From PVC group bacterium (GTDB lineage: Bacteria > Verrucomicrobiota > Kiritimatiellia > SS1-B-03-39 > UBA6053), in contig PXDP01000218.1 in assembly GCA_003565035.1 (NCBI GenBank), forward strand, positions 1-5,907: 5,907 bases of DNA, in the 5' to 3' direction. A program made the position numbers and the translations under genes. Positions 1 through 5,368 of the stretch are shown here, piece by piece; position 1 is the stretch's first letter, and the number at the start of each line of letters is the position of its first letter. The notes below the pieces were generated by a model. That model had not been told where the DNA came from. It did no database searches and saw only the letters and a program-made list of their open reading frames with translations.

Positions 1-112
1 AAGACCTATGGCGCTCGCGTGTGGTCGTAAGATGGTAAGCCAGAGAAGGTCCATCCGCATTAGAGAACTGAATGAACAAAAAAGAGATATAAACGAGGAT
101 CTGGTTTTTCAT
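1..112 (-). CDS. possible start of a secreted protein, cut by the window edge
   Basis: On the minus strand an ATG at 112-110 opens a frame with no stop for 37 codons down to the window edge. The product begins MKNQILVYISFLFIQFSNAD. This looks like a signal peptide: one Lys near the start, a hydrophobic core at about residues 5-16, and a plausible signal peptidase I site after Ser-Asn-Ala at about residue 19. The remaining visible part (PSLAYHLTTTRERHRS) matches no family I recognise. The frame runs in the same direction as the transporter operon and lies 244 nt beyond its last gene, so it could be a separate gene or a distal operon member. Against it: no Shine-Dalgarno sequence precedes the ATG, and the frame is short and AT-rich, where hydrophobic N-termini arise by chance. 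A competing ORF (179-60) overlaps it in another frame. Confidence 0.35.
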   Translation of the reverse strand, partial: MKNQILVYISFLFIQFSNADGPSLAYHLTTTRERHRS

Positions 113-179
113 AGTTTTTAGCTTTAGTCGGTGATAAGGTTTCTGATTTTGATGATTGGTTTGTCAGCTTCAAAAGCAT
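60..179 (-). CDS. small ORF (39 aa) with a good ribosome binding site, doubtful
   Basis: The minus-strand ATG at 179-177 is preceded by GGAGG (CCTCC on the plus strand at 185-189) with a 5-nt spacer, the best ribosome binding site in the left 350 nt. The frame codes for 39 residues, starting MLLKLTNQSSKSE, and stops at TAA (62-60). An in-frame ATG at 191-189 would give 43 residues, but the Shine-Dalgarno would then lie inside the gene. The product has a Ser/Thr/Lys-rich middle and a short hydrophobic end (LYLFFVHSVL), and resembles nothing I know. Its last 53 nt overlap the signal-peptide-like frame at 112-1, so probably at most one of the two is a real gene, unless this is a leader peptide or a frameshift lies between them. 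Confidence 0.15.
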   Translation of the reverse strand: MLLKLTNQSSKSETLSPTKAKNYEKPDPRLYLFFVHSVL

Positions 180-194
180 CACAACCTCCATTCA

Positions 195-326
195 ATTATT
201 GTTGGGCGCAAGCACCGGGATCGGCCTTACATTGTGTTTTGTATCAATCTTCAATGCGTGGTTCAAGTCGACGACCGGATCCTCTTCATCGGCAGGTACC
301 GACCAATCATCATTGGCCGTGTTATC
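195..326 (-). pseudogene. protein-like stretch without a start codon, possible gene remnant
   Basis: On the minus strand, between TAG (329-327) and TGA (194-192), 44 sense codons read like a genuine protein tail: an acidic first half (for example ANDDWSVPADEEDPVVD) and a Pro/Asn-containing end (RPIPVLAPNNN). No ATG or GTG opens the stretch; the first GTG is near its end and a TTG falls only at about codon 21. The frame is the same as that of the permease stop at 359-357, with a second in-frame stop before it. It could be the decayed 3' end of a gene displaced by the transporter operon, or chance, since the opposite strand is also open here. The judgement rests on amino-acid composition only. 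Confidence 0.2.
301..318. repeat. small inverted repeat, weak hairpin
   Basis: CCAAT at 303-307 pairs with ATTGG at 312-316 around a CATC loop, and one further G-C pair (301 with 318) closes it after a mismatch. It lies about 40 nt after the stop of the last permease gene. A 5-bp stem with no following T-run on the minus strand is too weak to be called an intrinsic terminator, so transcript-end function is only a possibility. Confidence 0.2.
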
Positions 327-356
327 CTAAACCGCCCATCCGATTTTGTTTATGCA

Positions 357-1220
357 TCAGCCTTTCACAGCACCTTCAGTCAGCCCGCTGATGAATTCGC
401 GCTGCAAGAGGAAAAACAGCAGGACAACCGGCAGGACGGCCAGCAAGGTTCCGGCCATCAGCGCGCCATAGTCATCATTGTAAAGCCCGACCAACTGGTT
501 GAGGGCGATAGGCAGGGTGAACAGTTCATTGGATTGCAGGACCACCTGCGGCCAGAGAAAACTGTTCCATGAGCCCATGAAAGCGATCAGGGTGAAGGCA
601 CCGATAGTGGGACGCACGACCGGAAGCGCCACATGCCAGTAAATCCCGAATTCCCCCGCTCCGTCCACCCGCCCGGCGTGCACCAGATCCATAGGAATGT
701 TCAGCATCGCCTGGCGGAACAGAAAAACACCCAGGACATTGACCAACCCGGGGACAATCAGGCCGGCATGGGTATCAATCAGCCGCAAATGAAACAACAG
801 CTCATAAAGCGGTGCCAGCATCACCGGGGCCGGGATCATCATCGAAACCAGCAGCAAAAGCATCAGCCCCTGCTGTCCCCTGAAACGGTAGCACGCAAGC
901 GCGTACCCGCCCAGACTGGCCATCAGCAGCTGGAGCGTCACCGTCGTGCAGGTGACAAACAGGCTGTTTAACAAAAAGCGGCCGAAGTCCATCTGAGAGA
1001 AGAGACTTGCAAAATTGCTCAGGGTCATCCGGTCTATCGGCGGAAAAAAACTGTACCGGTGAAAATCCTCCATGGTTTTCACCGAGGCCGCCACCAAATA
1101 CACAAGCGGAGCCAGAAAGATCAGGGCCACAGAGACCAGCGTCAGCCAGATCACCACCGTGGTCCAGGCCTGCCGGTCAAATCCGCCGGATGCAGTCCTC
1201 ATCATCGATTTTTTCTTCAT
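357..1220 (-). CDS. ABC sugar-type importer permease, MalG/UgpE family
   Basis: This 287-residue protein is an inner-membrane permease subunit of a carbohydrate-type (CUT1) ABC importer and should pair with the MalF-like protein encoded just upstream. The length is usual for the family. Hydrophobic segments lie at about residues 22-45, 84-110, 118-142, 152-170, 205-225 and 256-273, consistent with six helices. The cytoplasmic EAA loop that docks the ATPase is at about 178-200 (LVHAGRVDGAGE ... ALP), and the C-terminus (QREFISGLTEGAVKG) is the classic MalG ending. One oddity is that the EAA core reads H-A-G (181-183) instead of the usual E-A-A. The start at 1220 is supported by AAGGAGAA upstream and by the 4-nt ATGA overlap with the preceding gene, which implies translational coupling. 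The substrate cannot be inferred. Confidence 0.95.
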   Translation of the reverse strand: MKKKSMMRTASGGFDRQAWTTVVIWLTLVSVALIFLAPLVYLVAASVKTMEDFHRYSFFPPIDRMTLSNFASLFSQMDFGRFLLNSLFVTCTTVTLQLLMASLGGYALACYRFRGQQGLMLLLLVSMMIPAPVMLAPLYELLFHLRLIDTHAGLIVPGLVNVLGVFLFRQAMLNIPMDLVHAGRVDGAGEFGIYWHVALPVVRPTIGAFTLIAFMGSWNSFLWPQVVLQSNELFTLPIALNQLVGLYNDDYGALMAGTLLAVLPVVLLFFLLQREFISGLTEGAVKG

Positions 1221-2116
1221 GCCATATTCTCCTTCCGCAGCGCCCCACTGAGTTTCAGTTGAAGCGCACTAACGCAAAACACCAAAAACAGCAGCGTCCA
1301 GCCGATCGCCGAAGCGTACCCCAAATCACCGCTCACAAACCCGTTCTGATACAAATACATCACAATCGTCAGACCCGATTTCTCAGGTCCGGGCGTATTG
1401 CTCAACAAAAGCCAGGGCAATTCAAAAAGCTGAAAGCCGCCAATCGTGGAAATCACCACCACAAAAATCACGACATGGCGAATCCCGGGCAGAGTGACAT
1501 TCAGGAAGCGCGCCAGAGGACCGGCGCCATCCACCCGGGCCGCTTCATAGAGTTGGGGGTCCACCCCCTGAAGCGCGGCCAGAAAATAGATCATGCTGTA
1601 TCCCACATACAACCACAGGTTCACCATGACCAAGGCCGGCATCACCCGCCTCGCTTCGCTTAACCAGCGCGTATCCATCGACCACCGTCCAAACGTGATC
1701 GTGTGCAGGCCCTCGTTCACCAGACCGAAACGCGGCGCAAAAAGCAGGGTGAACAGAATGGAGGCAAACACCAGCCCCATCAAATGGGGCGAAAAAAACG
1801 CAAAGCGCAGCGTGTTGCGCATCCAGAGGCCTTTCCGGTTCAAAAAAAGAGCCAGCCCCAGGCTCAGCGGCACTTGAATCAACAGCGAGAACAAAACGAA
1901 GGTGAAGGTATTTCGCACCGCGATCCAGAAATCCGGATCCTGCAGGAGAAAGCGATAGTTCGCGGTACCCACAAACACCTGCGCGCCCGGCCCGCTGGTG
2001 ATGGTGAACGAGAGGAGCAGACTGCGGAAGAGCGGCCAGGCAATAAAGACGCTGAAAATCACCGCAAAAGGCGTCAGAAACACATAAGGTGCCACTTTGG
2101 GGGCGTTCAGTTTCAT
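1217..2116 (-). CDS. ABC sugar-type importer permease, MalF/UgpA family
   Basis: This 299-residue inner-membrane permease is the partner of the MalG-like protein. Together they should form the transmembrane channel that takes solute from the binding protein. Hydrophobic segments are visible at about residues 10-38, 68-93, 105-128, 160-182, 212-235 and 266-287, giving six helices, with none of the extra N-terminal helices of E. coli MalF. The EAA loop at about 190-210 is canonical: LYEAARVDGAG, then LP at 209-210. The start is firm: AGGAGGTG (minus strand, 2129-2122) stands 5 nt before the ATG, and the ATG overlaps the upstream stop as ATGA. The gene is third in the marR-SBP-permease-permease operon. 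The UgpA/LacF/MalF group covers many sugars and sugar derivatives, so the exact substrate stays open. Confidence 0.95.
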   Translation of the reverse strand: MKLNAPKVAPYVFLTPFAVIFSVFIAWPLFRSLLLSFTITSGPGAQVFVGTANYRFLLQDPDFWIAVRNTFTFVLFSLLIQVPLSLGLALFLNRKGLWMRNTLRFAFFSPHLMGLVFASILFTLLFAPRFGLVNEGLHTITFGRWSMDTRWLSEARRVMPALVMVNLWLYVGYSMIYFLAALQGVDPQLYEAARVDGAGPLARFLNVTLPGIRHVVIFVVVISTIGGFQLFELPWLLLSNTPGPEKSGLTIVMYLYQNGFVSGDLGYASAIGWTLLFLVFCVSALQLKLSGALRKENMA

Positions 2117-3525
2117 GGCTGCACCTCCTGAATCTCCACAACCCTTCCCGCATTCCAGTCCGGCATGCGGCGGAGTTGAAGTCGAACATACTCCGCCGCC
2201 TCGTACAGGCGCTGGCGCACAAATTCCTCCATACCGTCCGGGCCCTGCCGCCGCCAGCGGGCCACGGATGCGGCCACCACATTGCCCACCTGATCTTTCG
2301 CCAGTTGTAGAAAGGGATGGCCGACCTGAACCGGAATTTCATCGGCCAGAGCCGCAAATTCCGCCCCCAGCCGCTGGCCCTGCCAATAGGGACGTTCAGC
2401 CTGAAAGGCTGGCCGGCCCCAGGCGGTCCGGTCCGCCGGCAGGATATTCGTGGTGCGGAATTTCTCCTCAAGAATATCCAAATCCGCGTACAAATGCATG
2501 GCAAAGGCAAAGGCCAGATCCGGATCCGGCGTGGCGGTGGTGATGCCCAGCATCGTCCCGCCCCAGGTCGAGGTCCGCCGCTCTCCGGGCGAAAACGCCG
2601 GCAAGGGCATCAGTCGCATTTTCCCGGACAACTGAGGCAGATTGCGCTCGATCCCCGCCGTGCGCCAGTCGGGAGCCACCACCATCAGGTAATCCCCCTC
2701 CTCCAGCCCACGGAAAAAGGGTGCGCCCCAGCTGCCAAAATTCACCGCAATGGCGTCCTCTCCAGCCACCAGCGGCAGCCACCACATCAGGATCTGAACC
2801 GTCAGCTCATGATCAAAAACGACTTCGCCCTCCGCATTAAAAAAATCGCCGCCGGCCTGATACAGGAAGGGCTCAAAATTATACCCCGCCGCATCCTCAA
2901 GCTGAAGCATGTACCGACCGGTGGGACGGACATATTCCCGGGCAAAGGCAATATAGGCATCCCAGGTGTCCAGATCGTCTACCGTCAACCCCGCCTGTTC
3001 CAGAAGCGGATCCAGCAAATCCGCCCGATACGCCAGCATCATCGGATGCACATCATGGGGGATTCCAAATATCCGGCCCTGATGTGTGTACGGCGCCAGC
3101 CGGTTTGCCGGAATCCGCTCCAGCATCCCCGAGGTTTCCAGCCAGGGACGCAGATCCCGAAATCCCACCTGATCAATCGGTCCCCGGAAAAACTGACCGG
3201 ACTGGGTGATTTCCACTTCCACCATATCCGGCACATTCGCCTGGGCCCAGAAGGCGGAACTCAGCCGCTGATTGATTGCCGTCCCGTGCACCAGCAAAAC
3301 ATCCGCACTGACCCCGTGTGCCTCCTCAAATGCCGGGACCACTCTCAAATATGCGTTATGATGGTCCGGCGAAAAGGTCCAGAACACCAGATCCGCCTCC
3401 CGCCGTTCCGGCGGGGACAACGACAGTAGTCCCGCACTCAGCAGTGCCAGTACGAAAACCAGCAACGGAGCCGGCCCCATGGGCAAATCACTCAATCCAT
3501 CTCTCAGACGCTGAAAACACTTCAT
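2113..3525 (-). CDS. extracellular solute-binding protein of the ABC importer (family 1-like)
   Basis: This 470-residue protein is the presumed periplasmic binding component that delivers solute to the two permeases. After a hydrophobic N-terminal segment (about 18-37) the mature part opens LVFWTFSP (47-54), followed by the typical VVPAFEEAHG (62-71), as in family-1 solute-binding proteins. RIFGIPHDVHPMMLAYRADLL (151-171) corresponds to the family's conserved 'GIPyd...l.YrkDlf' block, and aromatic-rich stretches such as FGSWGAPFF (263-271) and WGGTMLGI (321-328) fit a sugar-type cleft. There is no lipobox cysteine after the hydrophobic segment (the only early Cys is residue 3) and no clear Ala-X-Ala site, so it may stay anchored by an uncleaved helix. 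The gene starts 9 nt after the regulator's stop with a modest AAGAGA site, and ends in a 4-nt overlap with the first permease gene. At 470 residues it is somewhat longer than many family members. Confidence 0.9.
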   Translation of the reverse strand: MKCFQRLRDGLSDLPMGPAPLLVFVLALLSAGLLSLSPPERREADLVFWTFSPDHHNAYLRVVPAFEEAHGVSADVLLVHGTAINQRLSSAFWAQANVPDMVEVEITQSGQFFRGPIDQVGFRDLRPWLETSGMLERIPANRLAPYTHQGRIFGIPHDVHPMMLAYRADLLDPLLEQAGLTVDDLDTWDAYIAFAREYVRPTGRYMLQLEDAAGYNFEPFLYQAGGDFFNAEGEVVFDHELTVQILMWWLPLVAGEDAIAVNFGSWGAPFFRGLEEGDYLMVVAPDWRTAGIERNLPQLSGKMRLMPLPAFSPGERRTSTWGGTMLGITTATPDPDLAFAFAMHLYADLDILEEKFRTTNILPADRTAWGRPAFQAERPYWQGQRLGAEFAALADEIPVQVGHPFLQLAKDQVGNVVAASVARWRRQGPDGMEEFVRQRLYEAAEYVRLQLRRMPDWNAGRVVEIQEVQP

Positions 3526-3534
3526 GCTTTTCTC

Positions 3535-3975
3535 TTAAAACCCCGCTTCAAGATGTTTGCGGATGGTCGACAGATGATTGGCGGTCACCAGAACCTCTTC
3601 CGCCGTGAGAGGCGAGCCGATATCCTCCAGCAGCGCCGCCTCCCGGGCCAGCATCCGCTCCACCACATCCCGCCCTTTGCGAGTCAGCGCCAGACACTTG
3701 CTGCGCTTGTGCCTTGGATTGACCCGCGGCGTCACCAGCCCCTCCTCCTGCAGCAGATTCATTTGCGTCTGAATAATCTGACGCGACACCAGCCGCTCCC
3801 GCGCCAACTCCGGCACCGGCGTAGGTCCATCCCGGTGCAGACTGATCAGCAGACTCCGTTTCGCGCTCGTCTGTCCGTCCTCCGCATGGACCTGATCCCC
3901 CAGCCACCGCAGGCGGTTGTGCAGTTTCCGGATCTCCTCGTATAATTCCTGATAGGGCGCAGCAAGTTCGTACAT
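3535..3975 (-). CDS. MarR-family winged-helix transcriptional regulator
   Basis: This 146-residue protein has the size and layout of a MarR dimer: N-terminal helix (about 1-30), winged helix-turn-helix (about 38-101) and C-terminal helices (102-146) for dimerisation. The recognition helix lies around LVSRQIIQTQMNLLQEEGLV (62-81). The wing follows as NPRHKRSKCLALTRKG (86-101), matching the MarR 'P.hkRS..l.LT..G' variant rather than the 'D.RD.R' form. It is the first gene of the importer operon, so it probably regulates this operon and itself, perhaps in response to the imported solute or a derivative. Repression is the common mode but is not shown here. The start at 3975 has AGGAT 8 nt upstream. 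MarR regulators leading a sugar-type importer operon are less usual than LacI, GntR or AraC types. Confidence 0.9.
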   Translation of the reverse strand: MYELAAPYQELYEEIRKLHNRLRWLGDQVHAEDGQTSAKRSLLISLHRDGPTPVPELARERLVSRQIIQTQMNLLQEEGLVTPRVNPRHKRSKCLALTRKGRDVVERMLAREAALLEDIGSPLTAEEVLVTANHLSTIRKHLEAGF

Positions 3976-4147
3976 GGCCGCATCCTATCACGCTAACCCC
4001 AAACGCACAAAAACAATTCCCCACGAAGTTTCCAAATGGGATCCCGCAAAAATTCTTGTAAATTAACAGGTATTTTAAAGAGACCTTTTTGGCGGGTTTG
4101 CGTCATTTTGTCTCGCATCCCTTTCGGAAATTTGCTTCGCTTCTTTT
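3976..4147. promoter_or_regulatory. divergent promoter region between the importer operon and the two-component genes
   Basis: These 172 nt separate two divergent start codons and must carry both promoters. The middle (about 4048-4080) is AT-rich. TATTTT at 4071-4076 could serve as a plus-strand -10 element, but I find no well-spaced -35 partner. I also looked for the GG-N10-GC spacing of sigma-54 promoters on both strands and found no good match, which matters because the downstream regulator is NtrC-like. The region is clear of the coding frames on both sides: upstream of the kinase ATG the frame hits a stop at 4076-4078. Confidence 0.55.
4055..4070. promoter_or_regulatory. imperfect palindrome, candidate MarR operator
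   Basis: CTTGTAAATTAACAGG is an inverted repeat in which 6 of 8 position pairs match; the core is TGT-A-AATT-A-ACA with one central mismatch pair. Size, AT-rich core and symmetry fit operators bound by MarR dimers, and the site lies in the regulator's own upstream region, 80 nt from its start codon and 78 nt from the kinase start. It could serve both directions. A single imperfect 16-mer in an AT-rich stretch can arise by chance. Confidence 0.3.
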
Positions 4148-5368
4148 ATGAAATCAGGATTTCTTGACCAGCTTCTCCGCCGCATCGACCGGATTGACCC
4201 CGGGAGCCTGCAAACCCACTTTCTCCGTCTGGCCCGGGAAAAAGGGCTGTTGGAAACGATTCTGCAAACGATCCGCGAGGGGCTGATCGTCGTGGATGGC
4301 GCCGGCAAAGTGACTTATGCCAACGAGGCGGTCGCACGGCTGATCGGGTACAGCGCCGAGTCCATGATCCACCGCACCCTGGATGAAGCGGTGCCCTCTC
4401 TGGACTGGGAGGGCCTTATGGGACTTGATCCAGAGGCCTGGACGCAAATGGTTAATCGCGAAATCGAAGTCACTTACCCGGAACATCGATTTCTGGAATT
4501 TTACGTGGTGCCGCTTCAAGTTGTCGAGGGGGCGGCCGATGACGTGGACGGGGCTCTGATCCTGCTGCGGGATGTCACCGGAGACCGGGCCCGGCAGGAA
4601 TCCACGGTCGAATCCAAGCGCCTCGAAGCGATCACCCTGCTCGCCGCCGGGGTGGCCCACGAAATCGGAAATCCGCTGAATTCCCTGCATATCCACATGC
4701 AGCTTATGGAGCGGGAGCTTGAGGACATTGAAGACAGCGATCTGAAACAATCTCTGCGCGAACTGGTGGAGGTCTCCCACAGCGAAATTTCCCGACTGGA
4801 TCAAATTATTCATTCCTTTTTGCGGGCCCTGCGTCCGTCCCAACCCAAACGCGAGCCCGTCCGTATCGAAAAACTTCTGAAAGACACGCTCAAGAGTATG
4901 GAACGCGAGATCGAGGACCGCGGGGTCTGGGTCGAAACCGAAATTCCCAAAACGGTCCCCATCCTCTCGCTCGACAAAGGACAAATGCAGCAGGCCTTTT
5001 ACAACCTTCTCCGCAACGCGGTGCAGGCGATGTCGGACGGCGGTCTGCTGCGCGTGGAGGTTCGGGTCACCGATCAGGATGTCATTCTGGCCTTCCGCGA
5101 TTCAGGGTCGGGCATCAAACCCGAGGATCTGGGTGCCGTGTTCGAACCCTTCCACACGACGAAACAGGACGGCAATGGTCTGGGCCTGATGATTGTGCAG
5201 CGGATTCTGCGCGATCACGGCGGACAAATCGAAATCGAGACCCGACCCGAACAGGGCACGACCGTGACCCTGGTTCTTCCCCGCGACGACCGGCGTATCC
5301 GTCTGCTCAATGCCGCCCCGTCATCAGCCCCCCCGACCGCCACACCCGATCCGGAGGAATCCGCATGA
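4148..5368 (+). CDS. PAS-domain sensor histidine kinase, soluble, NtrB-like
   Basis: This 406-residue kinase should autophosphorylate and pass the phosphate to the response regulator encoded next. Domains in order: a short N-terminal helix region (1-35); a PAS domain (about 36-145, from GLIVVDGAGKVTYANEA to GALILLRDVT); a HisKA dimerisation domain with the phosphoacceptor His171 in AHEIGNPLNSL, where HEIGN also fits the HExxN phosphatase motif; and an ATPase domain (about 275-378) with N box Asn290 (NLLRNAVQAM), G1 box DSGSG (318-322), F box FEPF (332-335) and G2 box GNGLGL (342-347). A Pro/Ala/Ser-rich tail (about 387-406) follows. No transmembrane segment is present, so it senses a cytoplasmic signal or partner. 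The ATG is the first possible start after an in-frame stop at 4076-4078, yet no Shine-Dalgarno precedes it. The stop overlaps the next start as ATGA. Confidence 0.95.
   Translation: MKSGFLDQLLRRIDRIDPGSLQTHFLRLAREKGLLETILQTIREGLIVVDGAGKVTYANEAVARLIGYSAESMIHRTLDEAVPSLDWEGLMGLDPEAWTQMVNREIEVTYPEHRFLEFYVVPLQVVEGAADDVDGALILLRDVTGDRARQESTVESKRLEAITLLAAGVAHEIGNPLNSLHIHMQLMERELEDIEDSDLKQSLRELVEVSHSEISRLDQIIHSFLRALRPSQPKREPVRIEKLLKDTLKSMEREIEDRGVWVETEIPKTVPILSLDKGQMQQAFYNLLRNAVQAMSDGGLLRVEVRVTDQDVILAFRDSGSGIKPEDLGAVFEPFHTTKQDGNGLGLMIVQRILRDHGGQIEIETRPEQGTTVTLVLPRDDRRIRLLNAAPSSAPPTATPDPEESA

Larger units (their letters stand above)
113..356. other. region downstream of the operon without a supported gene
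   Basis: This stretch follows the stop of the last permease gene. Apart from the weak candidates listed separately (60-179 and 195-326, minus strand) I see no convincing gene on either strand. Plus-strand frames starting at 131 and 156 run on into the antisense of the permease gene, as expected of shadow frames. GC content is low: by hand count about 40 of 120 bases in 61-180 are G or C, against about 57% just inside the permease gene. No strong rho-independent terminator for the operon is visible; the only hairpin is the small one at 301-318. Confidence 0.5.

Noticed and set aside
267..398. SalI, BamHI, KpnI and EcoRI recognition sequences at 267-272, 277-282, 295-300 and 393-398, in an order like a cloning polylinker
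   Set aside because: The spacing does not match a vector polylinker, the other usual sites are missing, and the EcoRI site lies inside the intact permease gene. Probably chance.
131..572. Plus-strand frames starting at 131 and 156, the first with a signal-peptide-like start
   Set aside because: They run into the antisense of the well-supported permease gene, have no ribosome binding site and resemble no family.
2317..3429. Long plus-strand open frame (370 codons) opposite the solute-binding protein gene
   Set aside because: It is antisense to a gene with clear family motifs and its product is rich in Arg, Gln, His and Pro, as typical of shadow frames in GC-rich DNA.
4077..4090. AAAG-AGAC-CTTT followed by Ts, resembling a terminator
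   Set aside because: The stem is only 4 A-T-rich base pairs and lies between divergent starts, where no transcript is expected to end.
4088..4101. TTTGGCGGGTTTGC, resembling a sigma-54 promoter
   Set aside because: Only 7 nt separate the GG and GC pairs instead of the 10 needed for -24/-12 spacing.
4154..4984. Long minus-strand open frame (276 codons) opposite the histidine kinase
   Set aside because: The sense strand codes for a kinase with all catalytic boxes; the antisense product has no recognisable domain.
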